Part shown: positions 18,493 through 26,646 of the stretch, piece after piece
How positions within the stretch are numbered: position 1 is the first letter of the stretch
Layout: each line of letters opens with the position of its first letter
Program-made: the position numbers and the translations under genes
The notes under the pieces: generated by a model
The model's database searches: none
What the model saw: the letters and a program-made list of their open reading frames with translations, nothing else
What the model was told of the DNA's origin: nothing
Assembly (NCBI GenBank): GCA_022841345.1
Contig: JALHRR010000024.1
Coordinates: forward strand, 1-64,000
Origin: Saprospiraceae bacterium
Lineage (GTDB): Bacteria; Bacteroidota; Bacteroidia; Chitinophagales; Saprospiraceae
Length of the DNA stretch: 64,000 nt
Reading direction: 5' to 3'

Positions 18493-18774
18493 AATGTAAG
18501 GTTTTAAAAAATAAAAAAATATAATGAAAAATCAGAAAATCACTGAATACCCTACTGCTGCGTACCTGTCAAATATAAACTACATTTTTGGATAAAGTGA
18601 AATTTCAAATGTTAAATGTTTGGTTTTGATATGTTTTAGTTAGACTTAACACTTTTTTAGCTTTATTGAAAATTGGAATATCTTTGCAGTCAATTGCTAC
18701 AGGTCACAACTCACTTATAATTGTTTTTTTGCAGTAATAAACACAACAGAGAAGGATTGAACGTATTTTTACAC
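18493..18774. promoter_or_regulatory. Divergent promoter region
   Basis: AT-rich stretch between the phase-variable beta-helix gene (minus) and the M1 peptidase gene (plus). A -7 box TATCTTTG at 18679-18686 serves the plus-strand gene (leader about 85 nt). No convincing box was found for the minus-strand gene. Confidence 0.5.
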
Positions 18775-20733
18775 ATGCGTTTATTTTTACTGAATATCAA
18801 GCCTCAAAGCATTTGCATTTTCTTGTTTTGCCTGACAAGCCTTCCATTTATTACATTCTCCCAATATTCCCCCATCTTCCCCACAGACGACCACTACCAC
18901 CCATTCCGCATGCCCGGAATGCAGAAAGTAGAAATCACAACAGTGGAAAATACTTATGATGTCATTCATCAATTTCTCGATATCGAAGTAGATCCCGCAG
19001 TTCAGTATATTAATGGAGTTGTTCATACAACTTTTGCTCATGAAAACATGCTGGAAGAGATACAGATGAACATGAATCATTCGCTTTCTATTGATTCAAT
19101 AATTTGGGAAGGCAGAGCACTTGAGTATCAGCTGGAAGATCCGCATATGATCAGGATTTTGTTTGATTCAACACTGGATCCGGGGATTCTGAGAACCGTG
19201 AGTGTTTATTATCAGGGTGCCCCTGAGGTTTCAGGGTTCGGTTCATTTATCAAATCTACCCATAATAGTGTACCCGTCTTGTGGACATTGTCGGAGCCTT
19301 ACGGTGCAAAAGACTGGTGGCCCTGCAAGCAGGGATTGGATGATAAAATTGATTCGCTGGATGTCCGGGTGAAAGTTCCTTCATTTAATAAAGTAGCTTC
19401 CAACGGATTACTGGTAGATGTACTGGAAGGTGATGCACATTCCTGGTATCACTGGAAGCACAGATATCCGATCGCAACCTATTTGGTGGCGATTGCAGTC
19501 ACTAACTATGTGGAATTTACGGATACGGTACAATTATCAGCTGGTCCTCTGGAGATCCTCAATTATGTATATCCGGAAGACTATGACAGATATTTCTCAG
19601 AAACCAAAGCTACAATTCCCATCTTTCATGTGCTGGATAGTCTCATTGGCCCATATCCATTTTCTGCTGAAAAATATGGTCATGCTCAATTCTCCTGGCC
19701 GGGCGGAATGGAACATCAAACCATGTCTTTTATGGGTAATTTTTCATTTGAACTGATAGCCCATGAACTGATTCATCAGTGGTTTGGAAACATGGTGACT
19801 TGCGCCAGCTGGCAGGACATTTTTCTCAATGAAGGATTTGCTACTTATTTGACAGGAGTTTGTGTTGAGAATTTGTTGGAAGAGCATTGGTGGGACAGAT
19901 GGAAGTCTGTAAGAAAGGATATAGTATTTGCAAAACCTGATGGTTCGGTTTTTGTAAGTGATACGACAGATGTTCCCACTATTTTCAATGGCAGACTTAC
20001 TTATACCAAGGGAGCTTATCTTCTCCATATGCTCCGTTGGATTATGGGAGATGAATCCTTCTTTAAAGTACTGCGCTCATATTTGAATGATCCTGAAGTG
20101 CAGTATGGATTTGCAAGCATGGACAGTTTTATTGCCCATGCAGAGCAGGAATATGGTGAATCAATGGACTGGTTTTTCGACCCATGGTATTATGGAGAGG
20201 GTCATCCGATTTATGAATTTGATTTTATTGAAAAAATTGATGGCTTGCAGGGTTCTGTGATTCAAACAGGAAGTGCGCCTCAGACGCCATTTTTCAAAAT
20301 GCCCTTACCTTTCGTCTTAAAATTTCAGGATGGAGATTCTACAATAATTGTTTGGAATGAGCACCCTGAAGAGGATTTTTTCATTTCAATTCCTCCGGAA
20401 AGAGTTTTGATCGATATAGTGTTTGATCCAACACATTGGATTTTGGGGCAGGTTGCCAGACTGAGTTCTACAAAGGATGAAAGCTCAGCAGTTGCAGAAA
20501 TACAAATACGTCCTAATCCTGTAAGTTCTGAAGTCCTGGTGCTTCTGACCAAAAGAACTGATGAATTAAAAACTTACCGACTAATTGATATGAATGGAAG
20601 GATTGTTGAGCAGGTTGAGACCAGGGACAATTTTGTCCGGTGGAATCTTCGTCGCTTGCCTTCAGGATTGTATCAGTTGGCAGTGAATAGTGACACACTC
20701 AAGGTGGTGGATAAGTTGATAAAAGTAGATTGA
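18775..20733 (+). CDS. Secreted M1 family aminopeptidase with T9SS sorting domain
   Basis: 652 aa from ATG 18775, chosen because the longer open frame begins at TTG 18721 and lacks a signal; from 18775 a signal peptide (LCIF-type core, TFSQ end) follows directly. The N-terminal beta domain is followed by the GGMEH substrate loop, zinc site HELIH at residues 330-334 with NEGF Glu353 (HEXXH-x18-E), and a C-terminal region. The final 80 residues are a T9SS tail (IQIRPNPVSSEVLV to KLIKVD). It should release amino acids from peptides outside the cell. It has the same catalytic family as the lipoprotein at 3806-5689, but a different export route. Confidence 0.9.
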   Translation: MRLFLLNIKPQSICIFLFCLTSLPFITFSQYSPIFPTDDHYHPFRMPGMQKVEITTVENTYDVIHQFLDIEVDPAVQYINGVVHTTFAHENMLEEIQMNMNHSLSIDSIIWEGRALEYQLEDPHMIRILFDSTLDPGILRTVSVYYQGAPEVSGFGSFIKSTHNSVPVLWTLSEPYGAKDWWPCKQGLDDKIDSLDVRVKVPSFNKVASNGLLVDVLEGDAHSWYHWKHRYPIATYLVAIAVTNYVEFTDTVQLSAGPLEILNYVYPEDYDRYFSETKATIPIFHVLDSLIGPYPFSAEKYGHAQFSWPGGMEHQTMSFMGNFSFELIAHELIHQWFGNMVTCASWQDIFLNEGFATYLTGVCVENLLEEHWWDRWKSVRKDIVFAKPDGSVFVSDTTDVPTIFNGRLTYTKGAYLLHMLRWIMGDESFFKVLRSYLNDPEVQYGFASMDSFIAHAEQEYGESMDWFFDPWYYGEGHPIYEFDFIEKIDGLQGSVIQTGSAPQTPFFKMPLPFVLKFQDGDSTIIVWNEHPEEDFFISIPPERVLIDIVFDPTHWILGQVARLSSTKDESSAVAEIQIRPNPVSSEVLVLLTKRTDELKTYRLIDMNGRIVEQVETRDNFVRWNLRRLPSGLYQLAVNSDTLKVVDKLIKVD

Positions 20734-20752
20734 GCTAAGGGAGCGGCACGGG

Positions 20753-21197
20753 TTGTAGTCGTATTACGGGTGATTCGCTGGTACGGATGGTGTGTCTTAC
20801 GGGCTGTAGTCGTAGCACGGGTGACATCCCGGCATGGCTGCGCCAGGCCGTGGTGACATCCTCTACTGCTTCGCAGTAGATGGTGACATCTTGTTTTATT
20901 TGAATGCAACGCATTCAAATAAAACAAGGTGACGTTTTGATTTTGCCGTATACGAAACGATAGTATTTTATTTAAGATAAGCGATGATACGCTGAACAGC
21001 TGGGCTGTTCAGTCTTTAGCAAGGGCCGTCATCACAGGCATCGGTAGATGCCAGGGATTCTGTGTTCAGCGGCTGTTCAGTGTCTGGAGGGGCCGTCACC
21101 ATTGGCATCGGCAGATGCGAAGGATGTCACCATTTGCCGAAGGCAAAGGATGTCACCTTGCAAGCGCAGCGTTGCAAGATGTCACCCGGCTTACGAC
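20753..21197. repeat. Hairpin-array element, copy C (complete, both halves)
   Basis: Two left boundaries (GTAGTCGTATTACGGGTGA from 20755, GTAGTCGTAGCACGGGTGA from 20806) lead into GTGACATC-separated hairpins. These are 20830-20851 (CGGC..GCCG type, loop TGC), 20863-20879 (CTACTGC-TTC-GCAGTAG) and 20890-20928 (18-bp perfect CTTGTTTTATTTGAATGC stem, loop AAC). Then comes GGTGACGTTTTGATTTTGCC and a conserved ACGAAACGATAGTATTTT core near 20950. The right half runs the other way with GATGTCACC spacers: 21105-21118 (GCATC-GGCA-GATGC), 21133-21147 (TTTGCC-GAA-GGCAAA), 21157-21178 (CTTGCAAGC-GCA-GCGTTGCAAG), ending GATGTCACCCGGCTTACGAC at 21178-21197. Confidence 0.85.
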
Positions 21198-21278
21198 TAA
21201 TCTCCTTAGCAGTTCTTTACAATATTCCGAAATAGCCTATATTTACTTCGTAAACACCTGAAAAAGCACACAAACAAT

Positions 21279-21635
21279 ATGAATACGCACAAAGACCTGG
21301 ATGTTTGGAAATTGAGTATGGAATTAGCTACTAATTTATATCAAATCGCAAATGGTCTTCCTGCTGATGAAAGATATGGAATGATCTCACAAATCAAGCG
21401 AGCAGCTATTTCGGTTCCTATGAATATTGCAGAAGGAGCAGGGAGAGGAACTACAGGCTCCTATATTCAATTTTTAAATTACTCTCAGGGTTCTCTTTCG
21501 GAAATAGAAACACAAATGGAGCTATGTTTGAGACTAGGATATTTGGATGAAATTGATAATGTCCTGGCGAATATAGCCATCATCAGAAGAAAAATCAGAA
21601 ACTTGATTCAGGTCTTAGAAGCCAAGCTAAACTAG
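21279..21635 (+). CDS. Four-helix-bundle protein (S23/IVP family)
   Basis: 118 aa, all helical, with the family's opening DLDVWKLSMELATNLYQIA, YGMISQIKRAAISVPMNIAEG, then the GAGRGTTGSYIQFLNYSQGS and SLSEIETQMELCLRLGYL segments. The family occurs as the intervening-sequence protein of 23S rRNA and includes the accessory protein (Avd) of diversity-generating retroelements, where the bundle binds nucleic acid. No rRNA or reverse transcriptase is present here. The gene is flanked on both sides by hairpin arrays, the nearest ending 81 bases upstream and beginning about 20 bases downstream. Confidence 0.9.
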   Translation: MNTHKDLDVWKLSMELATNLYQIANGLPADERYGMISQIKRAAISVPMNIAEGAGRGTTGSYIQFLNYSQGSLSEIETQMELCLRLGYLDEIDNVLANIAIIRRKIRNLIQVLEAKLN

Positions 21636-21651
21636 CAATGGTGGAGTGATT

Positions 21652-21880
21652 CACTGGCTTTAGTCGTATCACGGGTGACATCCCGGCATAGCTGGAGTGT
21701 CATGTGGGCTTTAGTCGTAAGTCGGGTGACATCCCGGCACGGCTGCGCCAGGCCGTGGTGACATCCTCTACTGCAGCGCAGTAGATGGAGACATCTTGTG
21801 TTATTTGAATGCGTTGCATCCAAATAACACAAGGTGACGTTTTTGATTTTGCCAAATACGGAACGATAGTATCTTTTTCA
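21652..21880. repeat. Hairpin-array element, copy D1 (left half only)
   Basis: GTCGTAT..ACGGGTGACATCCC boundary at about 21664-21685, and a second boundary TTTAGTCGTAAGTCGGGTGAC from 21710. Hairpins: 21736-21756 (CACGGC-loop-GCCGTG), 21768-21784 (CTACTGC-AGC-GCAGTAG), 21795-21833 (CTTGTGTTATTTGAATGC stem with one A-C mismatch, loop GTT). It ends with the conserved GTGACGTTTTTGATTTTGCC and ACGGAACGATAGTAT core at about 21859-21873. One spacer reads GGAGACATC instead of GGTGACATC. Confidence 0.8.
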
Positions 21881-21931
21881 TGGATGACACTATTCACCAC
21901 AAGCGCACCGGAACGGCTGGAGTATAAAGCG

Positions 21932-22376
21932 GGCTGTAGTCGTAAGACGGGTGACATCCCGGCACGGCTGCGCCAGGCCGTGGTGACATCCTCTACTGCT
22001 GCGCAGTAGATGGTGACATCTTGTGTTATTTGAATGCGTTGCATCCAAATAACACAAGGTGACGTTTTTGAATTTTGCCAAATATGGAACGATAGTATTT
22101 TTTAAGGTAAGTGAAAATGCGCTGAGCAGCTGGTCTGTTCCGTGTCTGGAGGGGCTCGTCACCATAGGCATCGGCAAATGTCAGTGATGCCAGAGGCGCA
22201 GCGTGGAACGAATCTCGACATCACCATTTGCCGGGGGCAAAAGTACTCTGGGTTCACCGGCTGTTCAGTGTCTGGAGGGGGCCGTCACCATAGGCATCGG
22301 CAGATGCGAAGGATGTCACCATTTGCCGCAGGCAAAGGATGTCACCTTGCAAGCGCAGCGATGCAAGATGTCACCG
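21932..22376. repeat. Hairpin-array element, copies D2 and E (left half plus right half)
   Basis: Left half repeats D1 almost exactly from GGGCTGTAGTCGTAAGACGG: hairpins at 21963-21982, 21993-22009 (CTACTGC-TGC-GCAGTAG) and 22020-22058 (same long stem as D1, same A-C mismatch), then the core near 22085-22100. Right half in the opposite sense: a duplicated GTGTCTGGAGGGGxCGTCACC unit (22142 and 22268), 22294-22307 (GCATC-GGCA-GATGC), 22322-22336 (TTTGCC-GCA-GGCAAA) and 22346-22367 (CTTGCAAGC-GCA-GCGATGCAAG). It ends at GATGTCACC without the outer TACGAC boundary. Confidence 0.85.
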
Positions 22377-22630
22377 CTCTCTACTCCAAAGCCTCTTCCT
22401 CCCACCTACCACCGCCTACTCCAAAGTTTTTTATCCACATTATGTTGATAACTGCATTGTAATAATCTGCGACTCTGCCCAATAATATATGACATATGTT
22501 GTTAAATGTGGAATAATAGTTTACCGATAACAGGGTGACTAAAATGTAATGTGGCAAAAGTGCAAAAGCAGGAACTTTATGGAAATGCTTCTGCTTCAGA
22601 TTAGATACACATTTTAATTTTAAAATATAA

Positions 22631-22638
22631 TATATTTG
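22631..22638 (+). promoter_or_regulatory. -7 box TATATTTG of the glutamine synthetase gene
   Basis: Matches TAnnTTTG; predicts a leader of about 68 nt before ATG 22712. Confidence 0.5.
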
Positions 22639-22711
22639 TAGCTTCATTCTGAGAGCTGCGTCTCTCTCCGGTTCCATTGAAATCTTTAACAACAATAAAC
22701 ACCTAAGTCTT

Positions 22712-24904
22712 ATGAGTCTTTCGAGATTTAATGCTATTGATATTATCCTGAACAGATCTGATCTGGATCTGGACTTCGTGGACAAAGCAACTGAAAACAT
22801 TTCTTCCTTTTATGGATGCAATGTATTCAATGACAAAGCCATGCAAAAATACATGGACGAAGAAGCTTATCTGAGTATCAAAGCGATCATACAATCCGGC
22901 GAAAAATTGGATTTTAAATTAGCTGCAATGGTGGCTGATGCAATGAAGCGCTGGGCAATGGACAAGGGTGCTACTCACTATGCCCACTGGTTTCAGCCAT
23001 TGACCGGTAAGACAGCAGAGAAACACGATTCTTTCTTTACCCTGAATGCAGATGGTAAGGCAATTGAAGAATTTGATGGATCAGGGCTAGCACAGCAGGA
23101 ACCGGATGGATCGAGCTTCCCGGGTGGAGGACTCAGATCTACATTTGAAGCAAGAGGATATACCGCCTGGGATCCATCATCTCCTGCATTTATCCTGGAG
23201 GTAGGAGAGGGCAAGACACTTTGTATTCCAACTATTTTTGTAACCTATGGTGGTGAATCACTGGATTACAAATTGCCTTTATTAAAATCTCAGTCTTATC
23301 TGGAAAAGCACGCGATTCCGGTATGCCATTTCTTTGATAAAGAAGTTAAAAGGGTAATCACTACTCTGGGTTGGGAACAAGAATATTTCCTGATAGATGA
23401 AGCACTATATAATGCAAGACCTGATCTGATGCTGACAGGCAGAACCTTACTGGGTAAGCATTCTCCAAAAGGGCAGCAATTAGAAGATCATTACTTCGGC
23501 TCTATTCCGGAGAGAGTATATGCTTTCATGCGTGATCTTGAAACAGAATGTCATAAACTAAGCATTCCTGTTCGTACAAGACATAATGAAGTAGGTCCGG
23601 GTCAATATGAATTGGCACCAATGTTTGAAGAAGTGAATGTGGCAGTAGATCACAACTCACTTTTGATGGACTTAATGGAAAGAATTGGTAAGAGACACAG
23701 ACTTCGTGTATTACTACATGAAAAACCTTTCGCAGGTGTGAATGGAAGCGGAAAGCACAATAACTGGTCCATGGCTACCAACAATGGTAAAAATCTATTA
23801 TCTCCGGGAGATGTTCCGGGCAGAAACCTTCGTTTTCTTACTTTCTTTGTAAATACGATCAAGGCTGTTCATCAATTCGCAGATATCCTCAGAGCAACTG
23901 TTGCTTCAGCGAGCAATGATCATCGGCTAGGCGCAAACGAAGCTCCACCGGCGATCGTTTCTGTATATATCGGTGAGGAAATGACTCAGGTTTTGGGTAT
24001 GATCGAAACCGGTATAACTCCGGATGCGGAAGGAGTAAAAAAGGTATTGAATTTGCTTAGTAAAATTCCAAACCTGGCTCAGGATAACACAGACAGAAAC
24101 AGAACTTCTCCTTTTGCTTTCACCGGAAATAAGTTTGAAATCAGGATGGTTGGTTCCAATCAAAACTGTGCCCGTCCGATGACTGTGATGAACACGATTG
24201 TAGGTCAGCAATTGAAGACTTTTTATGCTGAAGTAACAGCACTTTTAGGAAAGGGTATCGATCAGGATGCAGCTATTCTGACCATTTTACAGCGCTACAT
24301 TAAAGAGTTCAAAGCTATTCTTTTTGAAGGAGATGGTTATTCTGATGAGTGGAAAAATGAAGCTGCTAAAAGAGGACTGGCTAATACACCAAACACTCCT
24401 GAAGCATTGAAAGCTTACATTACTAAGGAGGCAAAAGATTTATTTGAAAGCACCGGGGTTCTGACTCACAGAGAATTGGAAGCGCATTATGAAGTGATGG
24501 TAGAAACCTATAATCTTCATTTGCAAATTGAAAGCAGAACAATGGGTGAATTGTGCATCAACTGGATACTTCCGGCTGCTATTCAATATCAAAATACACT
24601 GGCAGACAATGTGCTTAAACTGAAAGAAATCGGCCTTGATAAGGATGATTACAGAGCACAACTAGATTTATTAAAGCGTGTTTCTGAAAATATAAATAAG
24701 GTCAAAGAGCTTGTAGAGAAAATGACAAAAGCACGCAGAAAAGCCAATGATCAATCAGATGCTGCTGAACGTGCTGAGCACTACTGCGATAATGTAAAAC
24801 CATACATGGAAGAAATCAGATTGTATGCTGACAGACTTGAATATCTGGTAGAAGATCGTCAATGGCCTCTTGTGAAGTACAGGGAGTTGATGTTCTTACG
24901 CTAG
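22712..24904 (+). CDS. glnN: Glutamine synthetase type III
   Basis: 730 aa, the length of GSIII rather than the 450-aa GSI. It makes glutamine from glutamate, ammonia and ATP in the cytoplasm. Family landmarks seen: MDKGATHYAHWFQPLTG near the N-terminus, GWEQEYFLID, RHNEVGPGQYELAP, the HNNWSMATN metal/ATP segment (in GSGKHNNWSMATN), NRTSPFAFTGNKFEIRMVGS, and a long C-terminal helical extension (EKMTKARRKANDQ) typical of type III. The enzyme is usually controlled by nitrogen supply; no operator was identified. It has its own promoter and terminator, monocistronic. Confidence 0.93.
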   Translation: MSLSRFNAIDIILNRSDLDLDFVDKATENISSFYGCNVFNDKAMQKYMDEEAYLSIKAIIQSGEKLDFKLAAMVADAMKRWAMDKGATHYAHWFQPLTGKTAEKHDSFFTLNADGKAIEEFDGSGLAQQEPDGSSFPGGGLRSTFEARGYTAWDPSSPAFILEVGEGKTLCIPTIFVTYGGESLDYKLPLLKSQSYLEKHAIPVCHFFDKEVKRVITTLGWEQEYFLIDEALYNARPDLMLTGRTLLGKHSPKGQQLEDHYFGSIPERVYAFMRDLETECHKLSIPVRTRHNEVGPGQYELAPMFEEVNVAVDHNSLLMDLMERIGKRHRLRVLLHEKPFAGVNGSGKHNNWSMATNNGKNLLSPGDVPGRNLRFLTFFVNTIKAVHQFADILRATVASASNDHRLGANEAPPAIVSVYIGEEMTQVLGMIETGITPDAEGVKKVLNLLSKIPNLAQDNTDRNRTSPFAFTGNKFEIRMVGSNQNCARPMTVMNTIVGQQLKTFYAEVTALLGKGIDQDAAILTILQRYIKEFKAILFEGDGYSDEWKNEAAKRGLANTPNTPEALKAYITKEAKDLFESTGVLTHRELEAHYEVMVETYNLHLQIESRTMGELCINWILPAAIQYQNTLADNVLKLKEIGLDKDDYRAQLDLLKRVSENINKVKELVEKMTKARRKANDQSDAAERAEHYCDNVKPYMEEIRLYADRLEYLVEDRQWPLVKYRELMFLR

Positions 24905-24942
24905 AAGATTTATTAGATATTTGAAGGATTGATAATCCTTTT

Positions 24943-24975
24943 AATCCCCATTCTAATGTTTTTAGGATGGGGATT
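24943..24975 (+). terminator. Rho-independent terminator after glutamine synthetase
   Basis: AATCCCCATTCTAA (24943-24956) pairs with TTAGGATGGGGATT (24962-24975), followed by TTG and further T residues. It lies 39 bases after the stop. Confidence 0.7.
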
Positions 24976-25110
24976 TTGTATTGTATGCTTCTTAGAAGTT
25001 AGAAGCTGAAGTTCTTTGGGAGTTCGTGCCTGGTTTCCGGGACCTTATTCCTTGCTGTTAAGGATGTTCCCTGGTCAGGTTTGTCTCCAAATTTTTGGGA
25101 GTAGCTCTTA

Positions 25111-26646
25111 TCACTGCTTTATCACCTTCTGCCTTATCAATTCACCACTTCGGGATTTTAATTCTAGAATATAGAGACCAGGTGCTTGATCAGTAAGCCA
25201 GAAAGAGGACTGACTTGTGCCTGTAATATCTTTTGAATCTATTAAGCGGCCATTCATATCATATAAGTGGGCCTTTTTGAATGCCCCGGCAGTTTCCCAT
25301 GAATAGCTTACAATATTGGATGCGGGATTGGGCCAGACGGTAATTGATAACTCTGATTTATGCATTGGATCTGCTGTAGAGGTTCTTATCGAATCACAGT
25401 AATGCTCCCAGGGTGTACCCAGACTGAAGTTTGGATGATTAGGAAGTCCTGCGTATTGCAATCCTGGCAACTCGATGGCTCTCTGCTCGAATCGACATTC
25501 AAGTCCTGGCTTGTCAGGCTCCTGAATAACATGGATAAAAGGCGTACTTTGACCGCCAGAAAGAAATATTCTGCAATCGGGAGTGCGCTTCAATTCACAA
25601 AATAAGACAGGCCATCCAGGACTCTCTGGAACACGTTTATAAATATACCCATCATATTCTTCAATTAAGACTATAGATTCTTCCCAGTCATCTGCTTCTA
25701 AATCCATTTGGTATAATTGAGAAGGGTCACTGAAATATAAATATCTCCCTGATGAAGAGAACTCCACACTACCCCACATCCAAGAATCAAATTTGGGTAT
25801 TGAAAAGTTACGACTGTTACTCAGTAAACCGGTAGTTCTATTAAAATCAAAAATTTCAAGCCCATCGACGGGGGCAAATCTAACAAACCTAGTTCCATCG
25901 GGTGAAAATTTAATTCCATTTGAAGGGACATATTCATCCGATGGGATTAATCCAATTGATTGCTCGTGGGAGAAATTTATACCAGAACTATCAAGTAGGA
26001 AGAAATAGTTGTTATTATCCAAAAATTTGCGACTTATTATCCACCAATCCCTATCGTTAGAATGTTTTACCGCTGTTAGATGGCTATCTAGAATTTCATC
26101 ATGAATTAATGAATCTTTTAGTATTACTGAACAAATTGAATTTTTGCATTCAATTCTAGCATAGTAAAGTTTAGGCATTACGTTATAATTAACTGGTAAT
26201 CCTTCCCATAAATCTGAAGACATAATTAAAACATGAAATATATATGCATCATAATCATGATTCAATATTAAGATTCCCTGTGGATATTGGAATCCATAAA
26301 AACTCCAGTTATCTGTACTCCAGGACTCTACGAGTCGATTTCCATTTTGGATAGTCTCTCTATCTGATCCAATAACATGGTACCCATTACTAGCCAGCAA
26401 TAGCTTCCCAGAATCATCTGAAATGTTAGTATTGGTATATCGCATTAAAATATTAGTCCCCAAACTGTCCTCATTAATAGTAAGTTCATCATTGCTAAAT
26501 ATCAGCTTATTAACCCTTAAATTATTTTCTGGGTTACTACTTTTACCAACCCCCAGCACCCATACACGTTCGTATGGGTGCTGAGCATTAGCAAATTCAA
26601 CTAATACAATTAAAAAACATATCATCTGACTGATATAATTCCTCAT
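25111..26646 (-). CDS. Secreted propeller-like protein with T9SS sorting domain
   Basis: 511 aa. The signal peptide ends at FANAQ. Blade-like elements include NDRDWWIISRKF, FSPDGTRFVRF, LEIFDFNRTTGLLS and VEFSSSGRYLYFSD, shared with the two propeller-like genes at 12878-15702. The T9SS domain runs from VWPNPASNIVSYSW to RQKVIKQ. Its start ATG overlaps the upstream beta-helix stop (ATGA), so the two are translated as a coupled pair. Confidence 0.7.
   Translation of the reverse strand: MRNYISQMICFLIVLVEFANAQHPYERVWVLGVGKSSNPENNLRVNKLIFSNDELTINEDSLGTNILMRYTNTNISDDSGKLLLASNGYHVIGSDRETIQNGNRLVESWSTDNWSFYGFQYPQGILILNHDYDAYIFHVLIMSSDLWEGLPVNYNVMPKLYYARIECKNSICSVILKDSLIHDEILDSHLTAVKHSNDRDWWIISRKFLDNNNYFFLLDSSGINFSHEQSIGLIPSDEYVPSNGIKFSPDGTRFVRFAPVDGLEIFDFNRTTGLLSNSRNFSIPKFDSWMWGSVEFSSSGRYLYFSDPSQLYQMDLEADDWEESIVLIEEYDGYIYKRVPESPGWPVLFCELKRTPDCRIFLSGGQSTPFIHVIQEPDKPGLECRFEQRAIELPGLQYAGLPNHPNFSLGTPWEHYCDSIRTSTADPMHKSELSITVWPNPASNIVSYSWETAGAFKKAHLYDMNGRLIDSKDITGTSQSSFWLTDQAPGLYILELKSRSGELIRQKVIKQ

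Noticed and set aside
18294-18494. Plus-strand frame with KKERKKERK, possibly a basic peptide
   Set aside because: It is the complement of the (CTTT)7 tract and the beta-helix N-terminus; the minus strand carries the real gene.
20673-20927. Minus-strand open frame over the hairpin array (and similar frames at 21632-22177 and 5562-5852)
   Set aside because: The translations are made of the repeat words (for example RDVTR and HHGLAQPC repeated) and change with the repeats; they are by-products of the palindromes.
20753-22376. CRISPR array
   Set aside because: The constant words are only about 8 bp, the intervening pieces are palindromes that recur between copies, and no cas gene is present.
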